NCBI GenBank assembly: GCA_017480185.1
Contig: JAFVBC010000019.1
Span: 1 to 64,000, forward strand
Direction of reading: 5' to 3'
Source of the DNA: Bacteroidales bacterium
GTDB lineage: Bacteria > Bacteroidota > Bacteroidia > Bacteroidales > P3
DNA: 64,000 bases
Every line of letters starts with the position of its first letter. Position 1 is the first letter of the stretch. This document shows positions 8,051 to 17,600 of the stretch, one piece after another. Below the pieces are notes generated by a model. That model was given only the letters and a program-made list of their open reading frames with translations. It was not told the origin of the DNA and made no database searches. The translations under genes and the position numbers were made by a program.

Positions 8051-10054
8051 ATGATTGCCATGAAGCACAACAGACATAGTGTCGCAATAGGTGTGCAGTG
8101 CGCTGTTTTTGCCGCTGCGTGTTTGTTTTTTGTACCATCTTCGTTGGCACAAGACACTGTACGAAGCACCACACTGCGCGAAGTAACCATTTCTCACCGT
8201 CAGCCTCCAGCCACCCTTCGCACCGCCAACCCCACACAAGTGGTCGACGCAGCAACGTTGCAGGCCCGCGGTGCTGTGCAACTAAACGACGTTGTGAAAA
8301 TGATGTCGAGCGTGGTGATCAAGGACTATGGTGGCATTGGTGGCATTAAAACAGTATCGTCGCGCGGACTCGGAAGTCAGTTCTCTACGGTAACAATAGA
8401 TGGTGTTGCCGTCAACGACGCGCAAAATGGTCAGGTAGACCTGGGACGATACATGGTGGGCAACGCTGCACACGTGAGCTTCAGTCAGGGGCATAGCCAA
8501 CTGCCCTTGCTCTCGGCGCGTGCCTACGCAGCTGGCAATCTGCTCAATATCGAGACTGCCGAACCAACATTCTTCTTGGCCGAGAAACAGAACCTACGAG
8601 CCTCGATGGAGCTGGGGTCGTTTGGCCGAGTGGGGGGCAACCTGCTATACGAGCGCAAACTGGGACAGAAAGTCAGCGCCAGTTTGTGGATTGATGCCAT
8701 TGAAAGCAACGGTGCATATCCCTACACACTCTTCTACTCGGTCAGCCACACCGACAGCAGCAGCCGTAAACGCCGACACCACTCGGCTGTAAGCATGGCA
8801 AACGTTGATGCAAATCTGTTTTTCCGTCCCACCAAGAGCCAACGCATCACGGCAAAGCTACACACCATGCACGGCACCCATCAGTTGCCCGGTGCGGTGA
8901 TTTACTATAATGAGATGTCCTCACGCCAAAGTTCGGCGACCGATATGACCTACTTACAACTGCGTTGGAACGGTGAAAAGGCTCACTGGCAATGGCAAAT
9001 GCTGGGCAAGGCACAGTTGAATAACGACTCCTACACCGACTCCGCTGCTCGCACAATCAGTGGCATTGCCCACAATGAATACTCGCAAAACGAGGAATAC
9101 TTGAGTGCAAGTCTGCTATATCAACCGCTGACGTGGCTTGCCATAAACTATGCTACCGACGGTAGTTACAGCCATCTGACAAGCAATCTCTCCACTCGCA
9201 ACGATGTTTGGCGCACAAACATAACCAGTGCTTTGGCATTGAAGTTGAAGCACAAGCGCATAAACTTCGAGGCAAATACAAGTTACATCGGTATCACCGA
9301 CCACGTTATCGACCTCGACACATTGCCCAATTTTGCTCGTCTGGCGCCCTATGTGGGCATAAACATCGAAGTCTTTCCCAACACAATATTCCGCTGCTTC
9401 TACAAAGAAAGCTACCGTTCCCCTTCGTTCAGCGAGCTTTACGTGTTTCTTTCGCTGCCACGCATGCTTCGCCCCGAGCAAGCGCACCAGTGCAACGTAG
9501 GTCTTACTTGGGCCAACACAATGTTCAAAGCCACATGCGATGCGTATCGCAACCGAGTAATCGACAAAATTGTGGCTCGCCCAGGACACAACATGTACTA
9601 TTGGTCGATGGAGAACCTGGGGCGGGTAGACATTACAGGAGTTGACCTGACCGCATCTGGTACATGGCACGAACTGTCACTGCAAGCAAACTATAGTTGG
9701 CAACAAGCGCTTGACCACACCAATGCCAGCAAAAAAGAATATGGCGACCAAATAGCCTACACTCCAAAACATTCAGGTGGTTTGATGCTTGAATGGCAAC
9801 ACCGACACACACGCATAACAGCCTCGATGATTGCCATGGGCGAGAGGTTTGCCATGCCACAAAACACCGATGCCAACCGTCTGCCCCCATATATGGATTT
9901 TGGTGCAACCATCGAGCAACGAATAGACATACCATGGGGCACACTGACCATGCTTTTGCAGGTACAGAACCTGCTTGATCAGCAATATGAGATTGTTAAA
10001 TCCTATCCCATGATGGGACGGAATTTCCGTTTCTCGCTTACCTACAACATGTGA
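8051..10054 (+). CDS. btuB: TonB-dependent outer-membrane receptor, BtuB-like (cobalamin uptake)
   Basis: The protein of about 667 residues has a signal peptide (cleavage near SSLAQ-DT), then a plug domain. The plug contains TLREVTISHR, LNDVVKMMSSVVIKDYGG, TVSSRGLGSQFSTVTIDGVA and YAAGNLLNIET. A 22-strand-type barrel follows, with YKESYRSPSFSELYV and a C-terminal NFRFSLTYNM. These are features of ligand-gated outer-membrane receptors energised by TonB. Assignment to cobalamin rests on the cobalamin riboswitch in its leader and the BtuG-like gene 31 nt downstream. The frame is open from 7964, but that part is riboswitch. I chose the ATG at 8051, behind GAGGAAAGGG; the ATG at 8060 is equally plausible. 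Confidence 0.9.
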   Translation: MIAMKHNRHSVAIGVQCAVFAAACLFFVPSSLAQDTVRSTTLREVTISHRQPPATLRTANPTQVVDAATLQARGAVQLNDVVKMMSSVVIKDYGGIGGIKTVSSRGLGSQFSTVTIDGVAVNDAQNGQVDLGRYMVGNAAHVSFSQGHSQLPLLSARAYAAGNLLNIETAEPTFFLAEKQNLRASMELGSFGRVGGNLLYERKLGQKVSASLWIDAIESNGAYPYTLFYSVSHTDSSSRKRRHHSAVSMANVDANLFFRPTKSQRITAKLHTMHGTHQLPGAVIYYNEMSSRQSSATDMTYLQLRWNGEKAHWQWQMLGKAQLNNDSYTDSAARTISGIAHNEYSQNEEYLSASLLYQPLTWLAINYATDGSYSHLTSNLSTRNDVWRTNITSALALKLKHKRINFEANTSYIGITDHVIDLDTLPNFARLAPYVGINIEVFPNTIFRCFYKESYRSPSFSELYVFLSLPRMLRPEQAHQCNVGLTWANTMFKATCDAYRNRVIDKIVARPGHNMYYWSMENLGRVDITGVDLTASGTWHELSLQANYSWQQALDHTNASKKEYGDQIAYTPKHSGGLMLEWQHRHTRITASMIAMGERFAMPQNTDANRLPPYMDFGATIEQRIDIPWGTLTMLLQVQNLLDQQYEIVKSYPMMGRNFRFSLTYNM

Positions 10055-10085
10055 AACATAAACCAAACAACTTAACAATACAACT

Positions 10086-11162
10086 ATGAAAAAAGTATTA
10101 AGAATGGTGGCTCTATTGAGCCTGGCTGCATGCGCTGTGGCATGTAGCGAAGATGAAAAAACACCTGAAAAGACACCTCAAGGTGGCGATGAGCAGCAAA
10201 ACATCTATGCCGTCGTACTCAACCAGGGTATGCAAGGTGCAAACAACGCCACAATCTCGGTGCTAACCGACAATAACGGGACGATTGTTAACGACTGGTT
10301 CAGCAGCAAGAATAGTCGTGGCATGGGCGACGTGGCTCAAGATGCAGTAGAATATGGCAGCAAGGTGTATGTTACCGTATCGGAATCGAACACTATTGAG
10401 GTGATTGACCGCGTGAAGGGGACATCGACACAGATAAGCATGGGCGACCGTTACCCACGCTACATCGCAGCCCACGGTAGCAAAATCTACGTCAGCTGCT
10501 ACACTCCACACAGCGTGGTGCGCATTGACACCACAACACTTGCCATTGAGGGCGCCTGCAATCTCGGTGATTTCAACCCCGAAGGATTGGCCGTGGCCAA
10601 TGACAAATTGTTCGTAGCCAGTAGCAATATCAGCGATGAGAATTATAACTACACTTACGATGATAAAGTGTTTGAGATTAGCCTCACTTCGTTCAGCGTA
10701 ACCGACACCCTCACCGTTGGTAGCAACCCACAGAATGTGCTGGCGCTTGACGCCAATCGCGTGGTAGTAAACTACTGGGGCAATTATTCTGATATGCCCG
10801 CTGGCACCGCCGTCATCAACGCTACCGACAACAGCGTAACCCAACTGACCAAAGCCTTGAACAACATGACAGTTATAGACGGCGACGTATATGGATACGA
10901 AATAGCCTATGCTGCCGATTGGAGCACCGTGGCCAATTACGCTAAAATTGACGGCACTACCCTATCCGCAAGTGAAATACTCAGCACAGCCAACATTAAC
11001 AACCCCTATTGCATTGCTGTAGACCCCGCTACACACGACATCTACGTTGCAACCAATGGCGATTATAGTGCCAATGGCGACATCTACTGCTTCACCAATG
11101 CAGGTGCAGAGCGTTGGCATGTCGAGGCTGGTATGCTGCCCAGCAAAATCCTCTTCTACTAA
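10086..11162 (+). CDS. btuG: Surface beta-propeller lipoprotein, BtuG-like cobalamin-binding protein
   Basis: The 358-residue protein carries a lipoprotein signal (LAACAVACSEDE, lipidated Cys at about 20). The rest is built of YncE/YVTN-type beta-propeller blades: KVYVTVSESNTIEVIDR, KIYVSCYTPHSVVRIDTTT, DKLFVASSNISDEN and HDIYVATNGDYSANGDIYCF. In Bacteroides thetaiotaomicron, BtuG is a seven-bladed propeller lipoprotein on the cell surface that binds cobalamin very tightly and caps BtuB. Size, lipidation, propeller fold, riboswitch and pairing with a BtuB-like gene all match. I did not verify ligand residues, so a generic YncE-like lipoprotein cannot be excluded from sequence alone. Confidence 0.82.
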   Translation: MKKVLRMVALLSLAACAVACSEDEKTPEKTPQGGDEQQNIYAVVLNQGMQGANNATISVLTDNNGTIVNDWFSSKNSRGMGDVAQDAVEYGSKVYVTVSESNTIEVIDRVKGTSTQISMGDRYPRYIAAHGSKIYVSCYTPHSVVRIDTTTLAIEGACNLGDFNPEGLAVANDKLFVASSNISDENYNYTYDDKVFEISLTSFSVTDTLTVGSNPQNVLALDANRVVVNYWGNYSDMPAGTAVINATDNSVTQLTKALNNMTVIDGDVYGYEIAYAADWSTVANYAKIDGTTLSASEILSTANINNPYCIAVDPATHDIYVATNGDYSANGDIYCFTNAGAERWHVEAGMLPSKILFY

Positions 11163-11202
11163 TTTTCTACACACCCAATAAGGGTAAAATTAACGCAGAC
11201 AG

Positions 11203-11240
11203 CAAAGCGGCGGCGAGAATATATTCTCGCCGCCGCTTTG
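11203..11240 (+). terminator. 38-bp perfect palindrome, probable terminator of the btu operon
   Basis: CAAAGCGGCGGCGAGAAT (11203-11220), a central AT, and ATTCTCGCCGCCGCTTTG (11223-11240) form a perfect palindrome 41 nt after the btuG stop codon. A T-run is missing downstream (TCGTCTC follows), so termination efficiency is uncertain. A protein-binding palindrome is the alternative. Confidence 0.6.
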
Positions 11241-11536
11241 TCGTCTCTTACCATCACTTCCAACGCATCTACCAAAATATAACTTAGATTATAGTTTTAC
11301 ACCTCTTTTATAATGACACTCCCCATTTCTCAACATTGTCATTTCTCCTCCCCCCATCATAATACGGTCTTGAAAAGAATTCGTAGTCGTCTTTAGGGGA
11401 CACGTATTTTTCGGTAAGTGTACTTCTGTCGTACTTGTGGTCATACTTTATAGACGATCACGCCTGAACATTAGGAATGTACACCACTACTTTCCACATA
11501 GTCTGTGTTCGGGGCATTCCAAAATCAAATGGGAAT
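11241..11536. other. Intergenic stretch without recognised gene
   Basis: About 300 bases between the btu palindrome and the adhesin terminator. I see no open frame with coding character, no tRNA, and no clear -7 box. The composition is T/C-rich near 11300-11360. No function is proposed. Confidence 0.5.
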
Positions 11537-11579
11537 AAAAAAGCATAGGGTTGGTTCGCAGATGCGAACCAACCCTATG
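11537..11579 (-). terminator. Intrinsic terminator of the giant adhesin gene
   Basis: Read on the minus strand, a 17-bp perfect stem (CATAGGGTTGGTTCGCA at 11579-11563 with its complement at 11560-11544) is followed by TTTTTT. It lies 25 nt after the stop codon. Confidence 0.88.
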
Positions 11580-11604
11580 GATAAAGCCGTGAAGTAGTGT
11601 TAAG

Positions 11605-14600
11605 CTACCTCACTATCAGCTTACGCATGGCACTTTGTTGGCCATTGCTGATGCGCACAAAGTAGGTGCCTTGAGCGTAGTTGTTCACGTCGACTTGCAC
11701 TATTTCGGCTTGCGCCACACTGCGACGTTCAACAATACGTCCATTCAAATCCATTATCATCATCTCGGCATTGCCTTGCATGCCTTCAACGGCGATATTC
11801 ACTACACTGCTTGCTGGGTTCGGGTAGAGCACAAGGTCGAAGATACCATCGGCTTGTTCTATACCTTCGTTGCGAGTAAAGTAGGCCGTGTAGGTGGCAT
11901 TGTCGGTAACGGTAACGGTAATCACACTGTCAGTTTGACCAGTACTCCAACGTTGGAACGAGAATCCGCTGTTGGGTATGGCTGTAAGGGTGGCAATGCT
12001 GTTGCGAGCATAGGTACCTCCACCTATCACCGTACCCATCGTATTGTCGTTTGCTTCAACAGTAATGACATAGCGAATGGTGTCGAAGATGGCCGTTAGG
12101 CTGTCGTTCTGAGTAACTGTAATCTGTATTGATGCAGTTGTCTGTCCGTTGCTCCAACCAGTGAAGAGGAAGCCATCGTTGGCAGTTGCATTCAAAGTGA
12201 TTACGGTGCCCGAAGCATATACGCCACCACCTGTCACCGTACCCATCGATGCATCGTTAGGTACAGCCACAATAGTGTAGTATACTGTAGTGTCGCTGTC
12301 GGAGATAAATGTGGCAGTATAGGTGGCATTGGCAACAACCTGCACACGACGCAAGGTGTCAACATTACCATCGTTCCAACCAAGCAGGTGGAAGCCCACG
12401 TTGGCACGTGCTATGAGTGTTGCGCTGTCGCCATAGTTGTATGTGCCATCACCGAATGTAACACCCATAGTGTTATCGTTAGTGGTGGTGGTGATGGTGA
12501 AGCGTGAACGAGCAAACGAGGCAGTGAAAGAGGTATCGCTCATCACGAGCACAGTGCGCGGATTATCGGTGTTGCCATCGTTCCACTGCACAAATTCATG
12601 TCCGACGACGGCATTGGCCACTATTGGGGTCGGCGTGCCATAGGCAAATGTGCCACTACCACTCACGTTGCCCATTGTCGAGTCGGCACTATGCACCGTG
12701 AGGGTGTAGGTGTTGACTGCAAATGTGGCAGTGAAGGTAGAATCGGTAGTAACGGTAATCAAGCGCGATGCGTCTTGGTTGCCATCGTTCCATTGTACAA
12801 AGTGATATCCTGCATTGGGTGTAGCAACGATATATGTGGTTGTACCAGACAGGTAGCGTCCGCCACCAGACACAGAACCCATGGTGTTGTCGTTGCTGTT
12901 AACGGTGATGGTATAGTAGGTTTCATTGCCACCCTGTGCTGTTGTAAACTCGCGTCCAGCGCTCCAGTTGGAGTATATATCACCGGTGCAAAGGTTACGC
13001 ACATACACTTCGTATGCCACGTCGGCAGTCAGCCCTGTAATGGTGTAGGTGGTGCCCGTTACGGTTTGCAGCGATCCTGAACCCACAGGGAAACCACTAT
13101 AGCCCCAGTTCAATTCAAACTGGTTGCTTTGTGCGTTGGGAGCTGTCCACGACACGGTTGCTGTCGACGAAGTGATATTACTTACCGTGAGGAATGTAAC
13201 AGGTTGACACACCTCGGTAGTGAATTGAACAGGAGTATCGCTCCATGAACCTTCAACCTCATTCGTCGAACCACACATAGCACGTACGATTACACTATAA
13301 GTAACACCAGAGTTGAGACCACCAATGGTGAATGGGTGTGTGGTGGCACTATAGGTTGAGTCAAACACTCCACCAGAAACTGCCGTTACCCTCAACTGCC
13401 AAGCTGTCTCGCTGCCAACTGCAGTCCAGTCGAGTGTTGCAGTCTGATAGCTGGTATTGGTAACCTGCAACTGCGTCGGTGGGAAGCAAGGCAGATCATC
13501 GGTGGTGATAGTCTGAGTAGTCCATGTCGATTGTATGCCAGGTCCACAGATAGAACGCACCGCAAAGGTGTAGGTCGTATTAGATGTTAAACCGTTAAAT
13601 GAAACCGTGTTGTTAGTAGAAGCAGTGTAAGCGGTATCGCGATCGGCATCGAATGCGCCCTGCACAAACACATATTCAACGCTGCTCGCAGAGGTTGTCC
13701 AACTTATATCTACACTGTTGTAAGTATGGTTCACCTGCGCAATACGTGGTGCAGAACACAACAATCCGTTCGACTCTATTACTATGCTATCAACATAGAG
13801 GTCGTAAGCATAGATGCCATTAAATTTGAAGGCAACATATTTAGTGTTCGCAGGGAAAGTCTCACTTGCTTGTCTCCAACTGGTGCGACCTGCACGCATC
13901 GGCATCCAGGTAAAGGCACTAATATTATTGCTTGTGGTAGAGTAGCCAACAGTTATAGAGTCGGTCTGATCATTACTACCCATGTAGTAATAAGAGACAA
14001 ACACTGTATCGGTGGCCATAATAGGTTGCGAAATGAAGTATTGCTTCTGATCTTCGTCAAGGCCAGTACTGGGATGGTCGTATGAAGAGAAACGCAGACT
14101 GTAATTGCCATTATACGATTCTTCATTGGTAACAATTACCATGTTACGCTCCGTTGGATAAGGATCGGCATAAACCACCTGCCAACATAAAGGCAGTTCT
14201 TCACGATCAAAATTCTCAACTATGCGATTGCCTGCCGTAAGTATCTTCAAGCCGCAAGAGGTGTTGACCGAGTCTACAGCGAATCCTGAAGTGTCGCCAG
14301 GAGCGCAAATAGAAGCCATTTGCAGTTCGTAAACAATGCCAGGGAGAATGCTGTTAAGCACTGTATCGCCGCCTCTCACTATCAACTGTCTGAAGTCATC
14401 TGATGTCATGTAAGTTCTACTTACACGGTAACGGACAATGTAGCCTATAGCCGAAGTAGTGTCCCATGAAATGGATATGGTGCTGTCGAGCGAGTTGTAG
14501 TCCGCAGCAATGCCCATTGGAGCAGCGCATTGATCACATGGCTGCAACATAGTAATGAGCAACGAGTCGTCATCAAGCAAATCAGCACTGGTCAACGGGT

Positions 14601-17600
14601 ATATTTCTACACCCGAGCGATCCATTATACGGAAGGTAATTTCACTGTCGTAGGGACCTTGATGCCATCTCAACTCCAAAGGATAGGTAGCACAGACGTT
14701 GTTGTAAGCCATTGTGGCCGAAGCTCCCTCACTAAAGGTTATTACGCCAAGATTTGTATTATTCTGATACACGGACACTCCGGCACCACCATCCCAGCCA
14801 TCTTCATTTGAGTCAAAACCTTGAACGAAGACTGAGCACAATGTGGACGGACAGATGGTAGTGAAGTTCGACATGCGGCTCCAATTACTTTCAACTCCCG
14901 GAGCACACACCGAGCGCACCCATACATAATAGGTACTCAACGGCATGAGGTTGGTAAGTACCAACGAATTACTTTGAGTGGTGATAGTCATGTTGCTCGT
15001 TGCATCAACATTGTTTGTTGTGCCATAGCGCACCTCATAGTCGCCATTAAACCCTGCAGGAGCATTCCAAGCAATAGTAGCACTGTCAGGACGCACGTTA
15101 GAGACATTGATTGTGAGCGGACGCACACAACCATTACTTGTCTCAACAACAACATCATCAATGTAGCAATATGCGTTGTTGCCACGCCACAGGAAAGCCA
15201 CACACACGTTGTCGGTTACCGAAAGGTCGGTGGTGTGGAAGTCATAGTCAAGGTCTTGAATTAACGAGGCCGTAACTGGGACCGTTAGAACAGGAATGAA
15301 AGTGCTAAAGTCGTTACGGTCGGTCATGATACCCACTTGCAATGGGCCATTGCTTGTTGTAGTCGACGACACGTGAGCATAGAAACTTACGTGCAAGCTA
15401 TTGCCTGGAGCATCAAAGTAGGGTGTGGCCGCCATTGTGCTGTCGGCAGTCGAGGGATAAAAGCGCAAGGCACGGGAACCCGAATGTGTGCCTGTGCTAT
15501 AAATTTGCGGGAATGTGTTAGAACCATTGACACGTGATTTAATACGAGACCAGCACTCAGGCATCACACCTGTCGAATAGCTTTCAAAACCTTGTGCGTA
15601 GGGCAACTGTACGGCAGAGCATTCGGTTGTGAACGTAACAGCATTTGTCCAACTACTTGTCGCGCCTCCGCAATCGGCGGCCACCCAAGCATAGTAGGTA
15701 GTGTTGGGTGTCAGGCCTGTGATGACATGCGACGAGCCCACTACTGGGATGTCCGTACCTGTGGTAACATCGTTAACAGTCGAATAACGCACATTGTAGA
15801 TCTGTGTCTGCGACGACTCTGTCCACGTCAAAGTTGCTTCTGTAGCGCGTATGGGGCCTGCAGCCAGATTAGTTGCAGGTATGCAACCATTAACCGAATC
15901 TATTTGGAAATCGTCAATGTAGCAATACACACTACCAGTTGGTCTTATTCTGATGGCTGGGTAGATGGCACGACCAGAAAGGGTGTTGTCGGAAATATAG
16001 TACTTGATTGAGTCAAGAGCGTAGGTACTGGTAGGCGTGTGCGATGTGTTAATCACCACAAATGTATTGATATCCTGTGGGTTGATCATATATCCGCTCT
16101 CAACATCCATGCTATAAGTTGTAGAAGAAACGCTGAAGCGATATTTCACCACCAAGCCACAGTCAGGATACAACACGCCATTGGTAGCAATCATATTGGG
16201 AAGGCTGGCAGTGGGATAGCAACGCAGACCTTGCGAACCACTGCTGAAGCGACCTGCCGTCGTTAGGCTATACAGATAAGGATAGTTGCCGTTAACAAGC
16301 ACTTTTGTCCAGCAATTGGGGAAATAAGAAGTGCCAGTGGTATAACTCTCAAAATTCTCAAATACAGGCAGTGTGTAGAACGAACAGGGGGTAGTGAAGT
16401 TCACGCTCACCCACTCGCTACTGTCGGTTCCGCAGTTGGCACGAACCCAAGCATAGTAAGCGGTTTGCTGTGTAAGATTGGGTATCACTATCGAGGTGTC
16501 GAAAGTGGTGTAGGTCGTAGCGGTAGAGATGTTGTTGGTGGTGTTAATGCGGATATCGTACCACAGCGCGTAAGGCATCATTCTCCACTTGATGGTAACT
16601 GAATTATCCATCACGCTATACAAAGCTACATCCTGTGGCATGCTGCACGAGCTCATCTCGGTTACACGCCAGTTATCCATATAGCCATAGGTAAGGCTTG
16701 TACCCGACGAGTTGCTTTGGCGCACGGCAGGATAAATAACGCGACCAAAGATAGTGTCGCTGGGAATGTAGAACACCACCGAGTCGCGAGCATAGGTCGT
16801 TGCGGGGGTATAGGTCGATATAGGCACAAAGGTGTTCACATCGGTAGGATCGGTCACATAGCCATTGGTCATAACCACCGTGGTGCGGCTATGCGAGATC
16901 ATGTAGCGCACACGTATTCCAGGGCCATCCATTCTCACACCAGGCATAGCAATCATGTTCGAACCCGAATTGGCTGTGCTGTTGGTGTAGAACACCATAA
17001 CATTGGGGCTACTGATGTTGTAGCTGCTCTGGCTGTTGATGTATGGATAGTTGTTACGGACGAGCACTTTCGTCCAGCAATTGGGTATAATGGTGGTACC
17101 CGTGCCCCAAGTGTCAAAGTTCTCCTCATAGGGCAGACGCACCGTACCACATGGGGTAACAACAGTTGCAGCCAGTTGCCAATCACCTGCATCCACACCA
17201 CAATAAGCACGATACCACACATAGTAGCGTGTTGATGCATCAAGACCATTCAACTCAATGTTGGTAGTGTTGGTAACACGGGCTGTGGCTTGTGCCGAGT
17301 CAACATTGTTGAACTTTGAATAGCACACTTCGTAGAACGAATGATCGGGCGTACCAGACCAGGTCAAGCGAACTGTATCAAGTACATTAAGTGTCACATT
17401 GCATCCCACCGGTGGGAAACACGACACCGTGCTCTCGGTGTAGGTGAGGTTGTCAATGTAGCCATACGTATTGGCAGTCGCCGACTGACGTACAGCAGGA
17501 TATACCGTTTGTCCGGCCAGCGTGCCAGCAGGGATATTGAACGTCAAAGTGTCGCGACGGTTAGCCACGATGGGGGTATAGGTGCCTGCAACAACAAAGG

